From positions 1 to 64,000 of the forward strand of contig JBGARN010000005.1 in NCBI GenBank assembly GCA_044230205.1: 64,000 nucleotides of DNA, written 5' to 3'. The position numbers and the translations under genes are program-made. Shown piece after piece: positions 12,901 through 18,800 of the stretch. The notes under the pieces were generated by a model. That model searched no databases, was not told where the DNA came from, and worked only from the letters and a program-made list of their open reading frames with translations. Each line of letters starts with the position of its first letter. Within the stretch, counting starts at the first letter, position 1. Source of the stretch: JAEUTH01 sp044230205. GTDB taxonomy: Bacteria > Bacteroidota > Bacteroidia > AKYH767-A > OLB10.

Positions 12901-15576
12901 CCTGCCAGCTGTAATGGTGGAAATGGAACAATCAGCATATTTGGTTTAAGTGGCGGAACACCTCCTTATTCATATGCCTGGAGCAATGGCGCTACCACTT
13001 CATCAATTTCTGATGTGGCAGGAGTATATACTGTTCTTATTACTGATGCTGCCGGTTGTACATCAACTGATTCTGCTGCTATCAGCGAGCCTGCTGAACT
13101 ACTTGCTTCAATTACATCATTGGATGTAACCTGCAGCGGCAATGGAGATGGATCTGCCTGTGTTGCTGTATCAGGAGGAGTTCAGCCTTATAGTTACCAG
13201 TGGAGTAATGGTGGCAATGTAAATTGCATCAATAATCTCTCTGGTGGCACTTATACTATTACAGTAACTGATGCCAATGGTTGTATTTCTGTAACGCCAG
13301 TAGTAATCAATGAGCCACTGCCACTTGATACAATTTCAACCAGTGCTTCTGATGCTATTTGCGGTCAAAGCAATGGAACAGGAACTGTAGATGTAACCGG
13401 TGGTACACCTCCATATAGTTATGCATGGAACACAGTGCCGGTTCAAACTACCCAAACGGCAACCGGATTACCAGCCGGTAATAACTTTGTAACTATCACC
13501 GATGCTAACGGTTGTTCAATAACTGTATGCGTAAAAGTTGGATCAGGCAGCAGCTTTACTATGAATCTTAACAGCCCTGTTTATGCAGGAGGTGTCAATA
13601 TCCGTTGTAACGGTGGTAGCGATGGATCAGTAAATCTTACTGTTGCCGGTACAGGACCATTCACTTACCTGTGGAGTAATGCTGCAACTACTGAGGATAT
13701 CATCGGTGTTACAGCAGGAACCTATACAGTAACAGTTAGCAACGGAATCTGCACAAGCAGTGCATCAATTACATTGACTGAAGCTACTGCCCTGGCAGTG
13801 GTTACTGCTCAAACTGATGTAAGCTGCTATGCCGGCACCAACGGAACTGCAACAGCTATAGCCAGCGGAGGCGTAGCGCCATACGGTTATAGCTGGAACA
13901 CAATACCTGTGCAGACTAATGCTACAGCGACAGGACTTGCTGCAGGAAACTACGTGGTTACTGTAAGCGATGCTAATGGCTGTACTCAAACAGCAGCAGT
14001 AACTATTACTCAGCCTGCAACAGGACTTGCAATAACAGCTACCCAGGTTAATCCGAATTGTTATGGCAGCAGCAATGGTTCAATTGATGTTACCATTACC
14101 GGAGGCACTGCACCATTTACGTATCAATGGTCAGGTGGTCAGACAACTGAAGATCTTTCAGGAATCGGAGCAGGTGCAAATACAATTACAGTTACTGATG
14201 CTAATGGCTGCAGTATAACATTGTGTGTAATTCTTGCCAACCCGAATCCGATTCAGGTTACCATGAGCAGCACTAATCCTACCTGCAACGGTGGAGGTAA
14301 CGGTAGTGCTTGTGCAGGTGCTACCGGTGGAGCACAGCCTTACACTTATCTTTGGAATACAGGTGCAATAACAAGTTGCATCAGTAACCTTGCAGCAGGT
14401 AATTACAGCGTAACAGTAACAGATGCAAATGGTTGTTCAGGAAACAGCTCAGTTACTATTGTTGCTCCGGCAGGAATGACATTAACAATGAGTAAGACCG
14501 ATGTTACTACACCTGGAGGATCTGATGGTACTGCAAGTGTTTCAGTAAGCGGTGGAACAGCTCCATTCTTGTATTCCTGGAATACTGTACCTGCCCAGAC
14601 TACTTCAAGTATTACTGGTTTATCAGCAGGTAATTACCAGGTAACTGTAACAGATGCAAGCGGTTGTGTTGCTACAGGTGTTATATCAGTAGTTGATCCG
14701 AATTACCTTTGTAATCCTGTTACACGTCCATGGAGAACAGAAAGTATTGTAACCTGGGCTGCAACAGCTAATGGTAATCCTAATCAGTCAGGTCAATACC
14801 TCACCAATCATTTTGTTGGAACATTCCCGGCTGGATTAGTTGTAGGTGGTGGTCCATGTGTTGGTTCAAAAACACTTACACTGACCAATGCTACAGCAGT
14901 GAGAAACTTCCTGATAGGTCAGCCGAATACTACAAGTTCTGCATTACCTGCAAACCTGAATAATCCTTCAGGAGGTACTTACCAGAACAAACTGGCTGCA
15001 CAGTTGGTAGCATTGAAATTGAATGTTTCATTCGATGCACAGGATCCGAATTTTGCACCATTAACTACGGTTTCATTAGGTAACGCTATTATTACCGGAA
15101 TGACAGGTGCAACAAGCATATTTAACGGAATGACTGTAACAGCATTTATGAATGAAGCTAATAAGCGTTTAGGCGGATGTACTGCATCACCAAGTGCAAC
15201 GCATGCAGTTTGGGCTGATGCTGCGGAAGTAATTAACCTCGCATACCTCGGAGGTACTGCTGTTAATTCCGGCTTGTTAAGTTGTCCGTTTGGTAATACA
15301 AGAGTTATTGCTAGCTCTGCAGAGGTTTGGAATATAAACGCATATCCAAATCCAACAGATGGAATTCTTAACCTTGCGTTCAGTTCAGATAAGGAAGAAT
15401 TAATGAAACTTCAGCTGACTGATCTTTCAGGCCGTAAGGTTTGGAGTACTGAAATTGGAATTACTATTGGCAACAATGAGGTAAATAATAACTTTGGTCA
15501 TCTTCCAAAAGGTGTTTACATGCTGAATGTTCGCACCTCTGAACATGCAAAAGTTATCCGGGTAGTTATTCAATAA
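1..15576 (+). CDS. Giant SprB-repeat cell-surface adhesin with T9SS sorting domain (5' end outside window)
   Basis: The reading frame is open at base 1 and ends with TAA at 15574-15576, so at least 5191 residues are visible and the start lies upstream. Counted from base 1, the order is: SprB-type repeats (about 75 residues each), a parallel beta-helix segment (residues about 331-745), more repeats, a Cys-containing and Ig-like break (about 1948-2141), a long second array to about residue 4900, an unassigned module, and a C-terminal T9SS type A tail beginning around YPNPTDG. I count 56 complete repeats plus one partial. SprB of Flavobacterium johnsoniae is a giant mobile adhesin of gliding motility; by inference this protein is exported across the outer membrane by T9SS and acts in adhesion or gliding. 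No SprF/PorP-like partner gene is visible beside it. A strong terminator follows. The family is clear; the exact role is not. Confidence 0.93.
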   Translation, partial: AGTYTVTVTDANGCTATCTSVVTEPAQLVATCSATPVSCNGGANGTASVTATGGTGGYSYLWSTSAVTTSISGLTAGTYTVTVTDANGCTTTCESIVTQPSAVTASCDATPVSCFGGTNGTASVTAAGGTGPYTYSWNTSAVTSSITGLAAGTYTVTVTDANGCTASCQSVVTQPASALTATCNATPVSCFGGNDGTASVTAGGGTPGYTYLWSTSAVTSSISGLTAGTYTVTVTDNNGCTATCQSIVTQPASALSIASVVVNPSCPTNANGSINITASGGTPGYTYSWSNSSTAEDQTGLSAGTYTVTVTDANSCTATASFTLTNVAGPVINLNTGLTYCTIQAGVNAASANDTVYATAGTYPENVVIDRPLTLRGAGQGLTNVIPAISNPNCGGAGGGSLCAGSSNVILVQANNVTIEHLTVNGDNTGLTSGQVFGGADIDARNGIITNHNLGTYTNLVVRNTTVKNIWLRGVYQSSGGTFNFHHDTVMNVQASTGSIAMFNFLGSGTYANNYVTDVNDGIAANHSQGVMISGNTVTNASSGIHTDNSGDSGGTQDTITGNLVTNSQPFGYGIWVFVPYKDVYVQGNTVLNVEVGMASAGKGAPSTVTFKDNVINGQNRLNSTGMYATTNQFGFGSANNVTQFINNYIINNDEGFYLETDPGFTLTFTANDNSITGNTILSVDTAGTGPHILDFQCNWWGVAQDVLVATAKGEATNYIKWRTGGTDGSAAIGFQPSDPCLGEPVAVNVIVANVSCFGGSNGTATANVTAGVAPFSYLWSTAAVTSSISGLTPGTYTVTVTDALGSTASASGTVTEPASAVTASCSATPVSCFGGADGTASVAASGGTPGYTYLWSTSAVTSSVSGLAAGTYTVTVTDANGCTATCESIVGSPTQVTASCSATPVSCFGGSNGTASVTAGGGTPGYTYVWSTSAVTSSITGLAAGTYTVTVTDNNGCTATCESIVTQPASAVTATCSATPVTCFGGNNGTASVTAGGGIPGYTYFWSTSAVTSSISGLTAGTYTVTVTDNNGCTATCESIVSQPASAVVATCNTVQDVSCTGNDGIASVSGSGGTPGYTYVWSNGQTTSTATGLVPGTYTATVTDNNGCTATCQTTISTLSSLAATCSATPASCFGGNNGTASVTATGGTGPYTYLWNTSAVTSSISGLAAGTYTVTVTDAVGCTATCTSVVTQPSQLVLTCSATPVSCFGGSDGTASVTATGGTPGYTYLWSTSAVTTSISGLAAGTYTVTITDANGCTATCESIVGTPTAVNALCGSTDVSCFGGSNGAASVTASGGTPGYSYLWSTAAVTSSISGLSAGTYTVTVTDLNGCTATCGLVISQPASGLTVECFATPVSCFGGANGTASVTANGGTPGYTYLWNTSAVTSSISGVAAGTYTVTVTDANGCTATCESIIGSPSAVTASCSATPVSCFGGADGSASVTAGGGTPGYTYLWSTSAVTSSITGLGAGTYTVTVTDANGCTATCESIVGSPSQVTASCSATPVSCFGGANGTASVTAGGGTPGYSYLWSTAAVTSSVSGLAAGTYTVTVTDLNGCTATCESIVGTPTAVNALCSSTDVSCFGGNNGTASVVPSGGTPGYTYLWSNSETTVSLSGLTAGTYTVTVTDANGCTTTCGLVISQPASAITVECFATPVSCFGGNNGAASVTANGGTPGYTYLWSTSAVTSSISGLAVGTYTVTVTDNNGCTLTCSSVVTEPAAINITGSVTNVTVFGGNDGAVDITVTGGTPGFTYLWSNAAVTEDIGTLIAGTYTVTVTDLNGCTATASFTVTQPSALSVTGVVTNIACNGGTTGAIDVSVSGGVGPYTYAWSNSATTEDLGGLAAGTYTVTVTDANSATGTASFSVTEPSAISITENHSDTLCASSTAGFIDITVGGGTPGYSYLWNDAVTTQDRTGLTAGTYTVTVTDANSCTSSLTINIYTGSCGQIFDPCICLNNASGLIPGDGQFSETVTVFGGVGPYTVIASTNAYDFALSPAPPAPPVPLANGTLLTPTINPDSAFITFKIVDGMPWTITIQDALGQIFTIGNVCSYPAPPAVSSNVVVCQNSAPAPDLTSYVTGTNLTWYAAQTGGTGSPSAPVINTAVTGVTTYYVSQDPGPGCESPRSLITVTVNEAPSVSLSQDSVNCNGGSDGVITASGSLGTAPYQYSLGITTNGTGIFTGLAAGNYTVTITDANGCTATASIDVLQPDAIAATASVVDSVSCFNVADGSVTVVSSGGNGVNSYSWTNSLSVNVGNTQTVTGLPGDIYTVTVTDQYGCTGTATVDLINPAQIDVTAAVTDVQCYGYATGAIDITVTGGTAPYTYFWSNAETTQDLSGLVADNYTVLVTDFHGCTFEFTVVVNQNPQLIVGQVQTNVSCHGGADGTATVYVSGGVGPYSYLWDNGNTTLTGFNLAPGVHTVIITDASGIPGCDTIMSFLISEPPLLDATHSVINVTCYGQSTGTISVFPFGGNPPYTYQWSNSATVTTSSQGNLPAGTYTITITDSTGCVKNVVTQILQPDSFYVTQSVTNASCYTAADGEATIVATGGTAGYTYLWSNGQTTATATGLSQGTYAVTVTDANGCVINVTVIVGSPTEIVITSSQVDVTCNGLSDGSALVTVSGGAGGYTYLWNTVPAQTTNTATGLAAGTYTVIVGDSTGCFSTLDVTILQPDPIATNESVVNVTCNGGNDGSISTFITGGTAPYSVLWSNGSTNELGITGLTAGSYTVTITDANGCVLTQTFVITESPAIVATSTVTNVSCNGGANGSITVNVTGGVPGYTYFWSNGETTETISNLMAGNYTLTVTDAAGCSATIVVTVNQPAELTCICNANVNNVSCFGGSNGSITAQPIGGTPPYSYSWIRILPSVSGVLATTQTISGLTAGTYEVTITDANGCVKVGTAVVSEPAQLVVNINPGNVSCNGNNDGTATAVVTGGVPPYSYAWNTIPGQTTAIATGLGVGSYTVVVTDANGCSASNTVTITQPPVLTIPTTKTNVSCNGGVDGTINATANGGTAPYSYLWSNGMTTGYITALAAGQYTVTVTDANGCTRSKTVTITQPPKINALYVVTKPTCFGASNGAVDITVTGGTPPYSYLWSNGATTEDISGVTAGAYSVLITDSKGCVKLANIIITQPKQIIVSITPTNANCNGAATGKAVANVTGGVGGYTYLWSNGKTTKTINKLAAGTYTVVVTDSRGCTASASVTITQAGSLVCSANAACTNNATCFGASNGNLCVSVSGGTAPYSYLWNTNPVATTANVSNVPAGTYTVVITDALGCTTSCTFTITQPAALSALATNTNVTCNGGNDGTADVTASGGTAPYTYLWNTGAGATTSSVSGLAAGAYTVTVTDANGCTATASVTVTEPSAVTLTASNTNLTCNGASTATITAIAVGGTGGYTYTLNPGAVSNGTGIFTGLTSGTYDVTVADASGCTAAVTGIVISEPSSLVMDPATGTDISCFGGNNGTATAGNVSGGTPPYTFAWSTTPVQGTQTATGLTAGTYTVTVSDINGCTATSSVTLGEPQAPIAISTTQANISCNGGSTGSATVIATGGTPPYSYLWSDGQTTDIAINLAAGSYVVTVTDANGCQALTSVTILEPIAFSVDAVSTDVSCNGGADGTVTATANGGNGPYTYILDLSVNNTGLFTGLTAGTYVVTVTDNNGCTASTTVQINEPAALIANTISTNVSCNGGANGTAQVVVAGGTMPYSYSWDSAPVQTNQVATGLAAGTYTVTITDANGCTITRTAIVSEPAVLVITASQVNAACNGTATGSATATVTGGTAPYFYQWSDLQITATATGLSAGTYTVTVTDYKGCTATQSYTILQAGSISVNPSFAPITCNGGTTTITVAPSGGTAPYTYGWSQDALNTTASAVVGAGTYYVTVTDANGCSVSQPVTVTQPNALIGATNSTGALCFGGNGSATVIASGGTAPYTYLWSNGGVLNSISDVAGTYTVTVTDDNGCTSTSTVVITEPDVFSMSFSTSNTSCGNSNGSATAVVSGGTQPYTYLWSDGETTASVSGLAPGTYTVTVNDANGCGPLSSTIVINANDPIICAITAVNPTCTGYNNGSASVTATGGTGSYTYSWNTAPLQTTALATGLSAGTYEVTVTDISGCTSVCTIDIIEPDPLAYTVEQLNINCSGAGTGSAILSAFGGTPYTVGEPYIYLWDNGQTTATATGLSTGTYNFTITDSAGCSTSGSISIYQPNPLSCNTSTTYATCGQTNGSAVVNVFGGTAPFTYNWSTVPAQSNAIATNLAAGTYTVVVTDANGCSTQCDATVYEAGLMAYTLVGTPASCNGGNGTISIFGLSGGTPPYSYAWSNGATTSSISDVAGVYTVLITDAAGCTSTDSAAISEPAELLASITSLDVTCSGNGDGSACVAVSGGVQPYSYQWSNGGNVNCINNLSGGTYTITVTDANGCISVTPVVINEPLPLDTISTSASDAICGQSNGTGTVDVTGGTPPYSYAWNTVPVQTTQTATGLPAGNNFVTITDANGCSITVCVKVGSGSSFTMNLNSPVYAGGVNIRCNGGSDGSVNLTVAGTGPFTYLWSNAATTEDIIGVTAGTYTVTVSNGICTSSASITLTEATALAVVTAQTDVSCYAGTNGTATAIASGGVAPYGYSWNTIPVQTNATATGLAAGNYVVTVSDANGCTQTAAVTITQPATGLAITATQVNPNCYGSSNGSIDVTITGGTAPFTYQWSGGQTTEDLSGIGAGANTITVTDANGCSITLCVILANPNPIQVTMSSTNPTCNGGGNGSACAGATGGAQPYTYLWNTGAITSCISNLAAGNYSVTVTDANGCSGNSSVTIVAPAGMTLTMSKTDVTTPGGSDGTASVSVSGGTAPFLYSWNTVPAQTTSSITGLSAGNYQVTVTDASGCVATGVISVVDPNYLCNPVTRPWRTESIVTWAATANGNPNQSGQYLTNHFVGTFPAGLVVGGGPCVGSKTLTLTNATAVRNFLIGQPNTTSSALPANLNNPSGGTYQNKLAAQLVALKLNVSFDAQDPNFAPLTTVSLGNAIITGMTGATSIFNGMTVTAFMNEANKRLGGCTASPSATHAVWADAAEVINLAYLGGTAVNSGLLSCPFGNTRVIASSAEVWNINAYPNPTDGILNLAFSSDKEELMKLQLTDLSGRKVWSTEIGITIGNNEVNNNFGHLPKGVYMLNVRTSEHAKVIRVVIQ
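991..2235 (+). other. Parallel beta-helix (PbH1/NosD-like) segment embedded in the giant adhesin
   Basis: About 415 residues with no SprB motifs interrupt the array. The segment opens with an IQAGVNAASANDTVYATAGTY-like stretch and PLTLRGAGQG, the usual entry to right-handed parallel beta-helix proteins of the pectate-lyase/NosD type. It continues with short coils such as ISGNTVTNASSGI, ITGNLVTNS and FINNYIINNDEGFYLE. It ends with a CNWWG motif, common at the end of such folds, before repeats resume at SCFGGSNG. The fold is a confident inference. A carbohydrate-binding or lyase role is possible, but no catalytic residue could be assigned. Confidence 0.8.
2236..5841 (+). repeat. SprB repeat array, homogeneous block (about 16 repeats)
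   Basis: About sixteen tandem repeats of roughly 225 bp follow the beta-helix. Those between about 2460 and 5160 are nearly identical in protein and mostly carry four Cys (C-x6-C near the start, GC-x3-C at the end). The last three (from about 5170) are diverged: they have one or two Cys and the SNAAVTED type of central strand. A four-repeat higher-order unit of 903 bp is visible: VNALC starts at 3820 and again at 4723, each followed by a TVECFATPVSC repeat. This points to recent block duplication. Confidence 0.9.
5842..6423 (+). other. Spacer with Ig-like domain splitting the SprB arrays
   Basis: About 194 residues without SprB motifs. The first part (5842-6177) opens with two closely spaced Cys (FDPCICLNN), has a Pro-rich stretch APPAPPVP, and holds an unassigned beta-rich region. 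The second part (6178-6411) resembles the Ig-like modules common in Bacteroidetes surface proteins, with VVCQNSA, a central TWYAAQTGGTG and a final TYYVSQ strand. It separates the homogeneous upstream array from the diverged downstream array. No enzymatic motif was seen. Confidence 0.65.
6424..14700 (+). repeat. SprB repeat array, diverged block (about 36 repeats)
   Basis: About thirty-six repeats share the SprB pattern: a Cys near the start (VSCNGG type), GGTAPYSYLWSNG, AGTYTVTVTDANGC and a closing strand before a Q/E-P boundary. They differ far more from each other than those of the upstream block, so they are probably older. Most have two Cys. A few carry extra Cys pairs, for example the repeats starting near 13105 and 14245. 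The final repeat (about 14470-14700) has lost the first conserved Cys (DVTTPGGSDG), as has the final repeat of the next gene. Confidence 0.9.
14701..15576 (+). other. Unassigned C-terminal module plus T9SS type A sorting tail of the giant adhesin
   Basis: Bases 14701-15330 encode about 210 residues that are not SprB repeats. They include TRPWRTESIVTW, a TLTLTNATAVRNFL segment, AAQLVALKLNVSFDA and a helical-looking FMNEANKRLGGC. I recall similar modules before the sorting tail of other Bacteroidetes surface proteins, but know no function. The last 80 or so residues (from 15331) form the sorting tail: YPNPTDGILNL, LQLTDLSGRKVW, LPKGVYMLNV and a KVIRVVIQ end, matching the T9SS type A (Por secretion tail) pattern. 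Confidence 0.8.
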
Positions 15577-15620
15577 ATAATTTCAAAATACTGACAGGTA
15601 TGGAATCCTGTCCTAACAAG

Positions 15621-15651
15621 AATCCCGGCTTTATCAGCCGGGATTTTTTTT
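15621..15651 (+). terminator. Rho-independent terminator after the giant adhesin gene
   Basis: A perfect 10-bp stem (AATCCCGGCT / AGCCGGGATT) with a TTATC loop is followed by a run of T. It lies 45 bases after the stop codon, so the two adhesin genes are probably separate transcription units. Confidence 0.9.
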
Positions 15652-15703
15652 AGACCCTAGACGTTTTCTTAGGATAAAGAGTTAAAAAACATGGTTAAAT
15701 ATT

Positions 15704-15733
15704 TTGATACATGTGTATTATGGCTTATTTTTG
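15704..15733 (+). promoter_or_regulatory. Predicted Bacteroidetes-type promoter for the second adhesin gene
   Basis: TTG at 15704-15706 and TATTTTTG at 15726-15733 are separated by 19 bases. This fits the Bacteroidetes primary sigma factor consensus (TTG, 17-23 bases, TAnnTTTG). Transcription would start near 15740 and leave a leader of about 135 bases before the ATG. The rest of the 300-bp gap holds only the upstream terminator and an AT-rich leader. This is a sequence match only. Confidence 0.5.
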
Positions 15734-15876
15734 AGGTAAATTTCTACACCTTACTCATTACAATCGATACCTAACCAGATTTAAATCTATTTCACCTTGT
15801 CATTATTATAGGGAGTAGTACTAGTTGAATCTGATCGGTTGTATTTAAGTCGTTCTTTCTAAACAACTATAATACA

Positions 15877-18800
15877 ATGCAAAATCCCATTCAAACCCAA
15901 ATTAAAGGAGATGCACATATCCAGGCATTATCCAATTTTAATTATCAACTAAAAAATTTAGCTGCTAAAAATCCAATCAGGAAGTCATTGATTCTTTTAA
16001 TGAGCTTCTTATTAGTATGTGCATTTAATTATGAATTAAATGCGCAATGTGTTTCTCAGGGACTAATAAATTTCCCTATGAACGGAAATGCCGCTGCAAC
16101 CATTACTTCTGGTTCAGGGCTTGCTGCATCAACAACTGCAACATTTAACAGTGGTAATGGCGTTGCAACTGCTGCGGGCGCTATTTTTAACAATGCAACT
16201 GCTGGAGGCAGTGTACAGGCTACAGTTGGCAGTTTTGGCGGTAGCGCTTCAATGGACTTTGTAATTAACGGATCCAATATGCCTTTGTATAAAACATTTG
16301 GTATATATTTTCAAACACAAAGAACCAATCCTACTTTTTCAGCTAACCTTACATTAACTTTTAGTTATAGTAAAAATGGAGGAGCATTCCAAAGTTTTAC
16401 CGGATCAACATCAACTGTAACTACAACTTATACTGGTGTAACAGCAACACTTCCTGTTGGAGCTGATAATCCATCAACATCGCTGACAATTCGTATTACT
16501 GCAACTAATGGAGCTTTAAATTTGGCCAGCCCAACATGGCGGGTAGATAATTTCCAGGTACAGGCATTACCAAGCCCTGTTGCACCAACAACTACAGGAG
16601 CATCAATTTGTAATGGTGGAACAGCTACCCTCAATGCAACCGTAACCGGCAATCCGCTTTTTAACTGGTATCCTGTTTCTACTGGCGGGTCTAGTTTATC
16701 AACATCTTTAAGTTATTCGCCTGCTAATGGTGCTCCTACAGTTCCGGTAGCATACAGTAATACGACACCGGGCAATTACACCTTTTATGCTCAGGCATCA
16801 TTACTGGGTTGTAATTCAACACGAACTCCGGCAGTGATCAATGTAAGCACTCCTGTTTCCGTTAATCCGGTTGCTTCACCGGCAGCAGTGTGCTCGGGCG
16901 TTAATTCCAGTCTTAATGCTTCCATAACGAATGGTACAGCACCATTCAATATTTCTTGGTCTCCCGCAACCTACCTGAGTTCAACTACAGTGGCCAATCC
17001 GGTTATTACTAACCCAACTGCAACAACTACATATACAGTAAGTGTTAGTGATGCCTGCGGTAACACTGCATCAGCCACAGTTAGCCTGCAGGTAAATAAT
17101 ATTCCTGCGGTATCAGTCACCACACTTCCGGTTAATGGGGTAATTTGCAATTCAGGTAGTGTGGTTGCTTCTGCTAATGGCGCCAATATTTATGCATGGA
17201 CACCATCAATCGGCCTTAATGCCACCAATACTGCTTCAGTTACTGCATCCCCAACATCAACTACAACTTATACCGTAACCGGAACATCGGTTGATGGCTG
17301 TACTTCTACTTCATCAGTAACCATAAATGTATCACCAGTAATTGGATTTTCACAAATTAGTTCACCAGTAAGTGTATGTACCAATGGTAGTGTAAATTTA
17401 TCGGTGACAGCAGCAAACACCAATTCATATGCAGTATCGCAAATACCTTTCGGATTTATTGCGCAGGGTACATTCACAAATGTTTCACTTGCTAACGATG
17501 CAATGTCTGGTGCGGTAAGCTTGCCTTTCAGCTTTAGTTATTATGGAAAAAATGTTTCGCAATTATTCATATGCTCTAATGGGTTTATTCAGTTTGAAGC
17601 TAGTTCAGTTTCAACCGGTGTTAATGGCCAGACTTTACCCAATGCAGCAAATCCAAATAATATAATTGCAGGTGTTTGGGCTGATCTTGATCCTGGTGCA
17701 GGTGGAACCATAAGATACTGGACTAGCGGTACTGCACCTAACAGGGTGTTCGTTATTCAATTTAATGCAGTTCCTTTTGATGATGTTATATTAACAAGTA
17801 ACGGTAATGCTACTTTTCAAATACAGCTTTATGAAAGTAGTAATTTGATTGATGTACACGTGCAAACTGTTACCAATGCACTTATTCCTATTGCAAGTGT
17901 GACCACATTAGCTTTAAAAAATAGTACTGGCAGTTCATTTATTGCACCGCCAGGAAGGTATAACAATGGTAACTGGACTATTGCAACACCTGAAGCATGG
18001 AGATTTCAACCAACAGGAGGATTGTTCAGTTATACCTGGACTCCTTCAACTTACCTTAGTTCGACTGTTATAAGCAATCCGGTTGCACAGAATGTTGCAT
18101 CCAACATTATTTATACAGTACAAGCAAGTGATGCAAATGGATGCACCCATACAGCAACCATAAATTTATCGACTTTTCAAGCTTCAGTTGCAAGTATTAA
18201 TCCCGCAAATGCATCCATTTGCAACGGCACTTCCATAAATTTAACTGCATCAGATACTACTTCTTCAGAGTATTTGAATAACAACATAGTTACAATTAAT
18301 GATAATGGTATTGCATCGCCATACCCATCAAATTTATCGGTATCTGGGATACCGGCTAATGCTGTTGTAAGGTCAGTTCAACTAAAGTCCATATCACATA
18401 CTTTTCCTGATGATATTGATATTGTATTAGTATCACCAACGGGGCAGGCAGTTACCTTAATGTCTGATATGGGCGGAGGTACTGATATTGTAAATGTAAG
18501 TTATACGTTTAAGGATGGATTCCCTGCAATGAGTGATGGTAATCAGAATTTAACAGGTACTTACAGTGCATCAAACGATGCAACAGCTGATAATTACCCT
18601 GCTCCGGGTCCAGGCTCGGTTAGTGGTAATTCAACTTTAGCGGCATTTTCAGGTAATCCGAATGGAACGTGGAAATTGTTCGTTTTTGATGATGCTTCAG
18701 GCGATGCAGGCAACATTGCTGGCGGTTGGAGTATTGAGTTTACCTATAATGGTGCTTTTTCCTATGCATGGTCACCTGCATCAGGGCTTAACTCAACAAC

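Noticed and set aside
1..15576. Dense direct repeats that could suggest a CRISPR or satellite array
   Set aside because: The period is about 225 bp, the frame is open throughout, and repeats vary synonymously; they encode SprB protein repeats.
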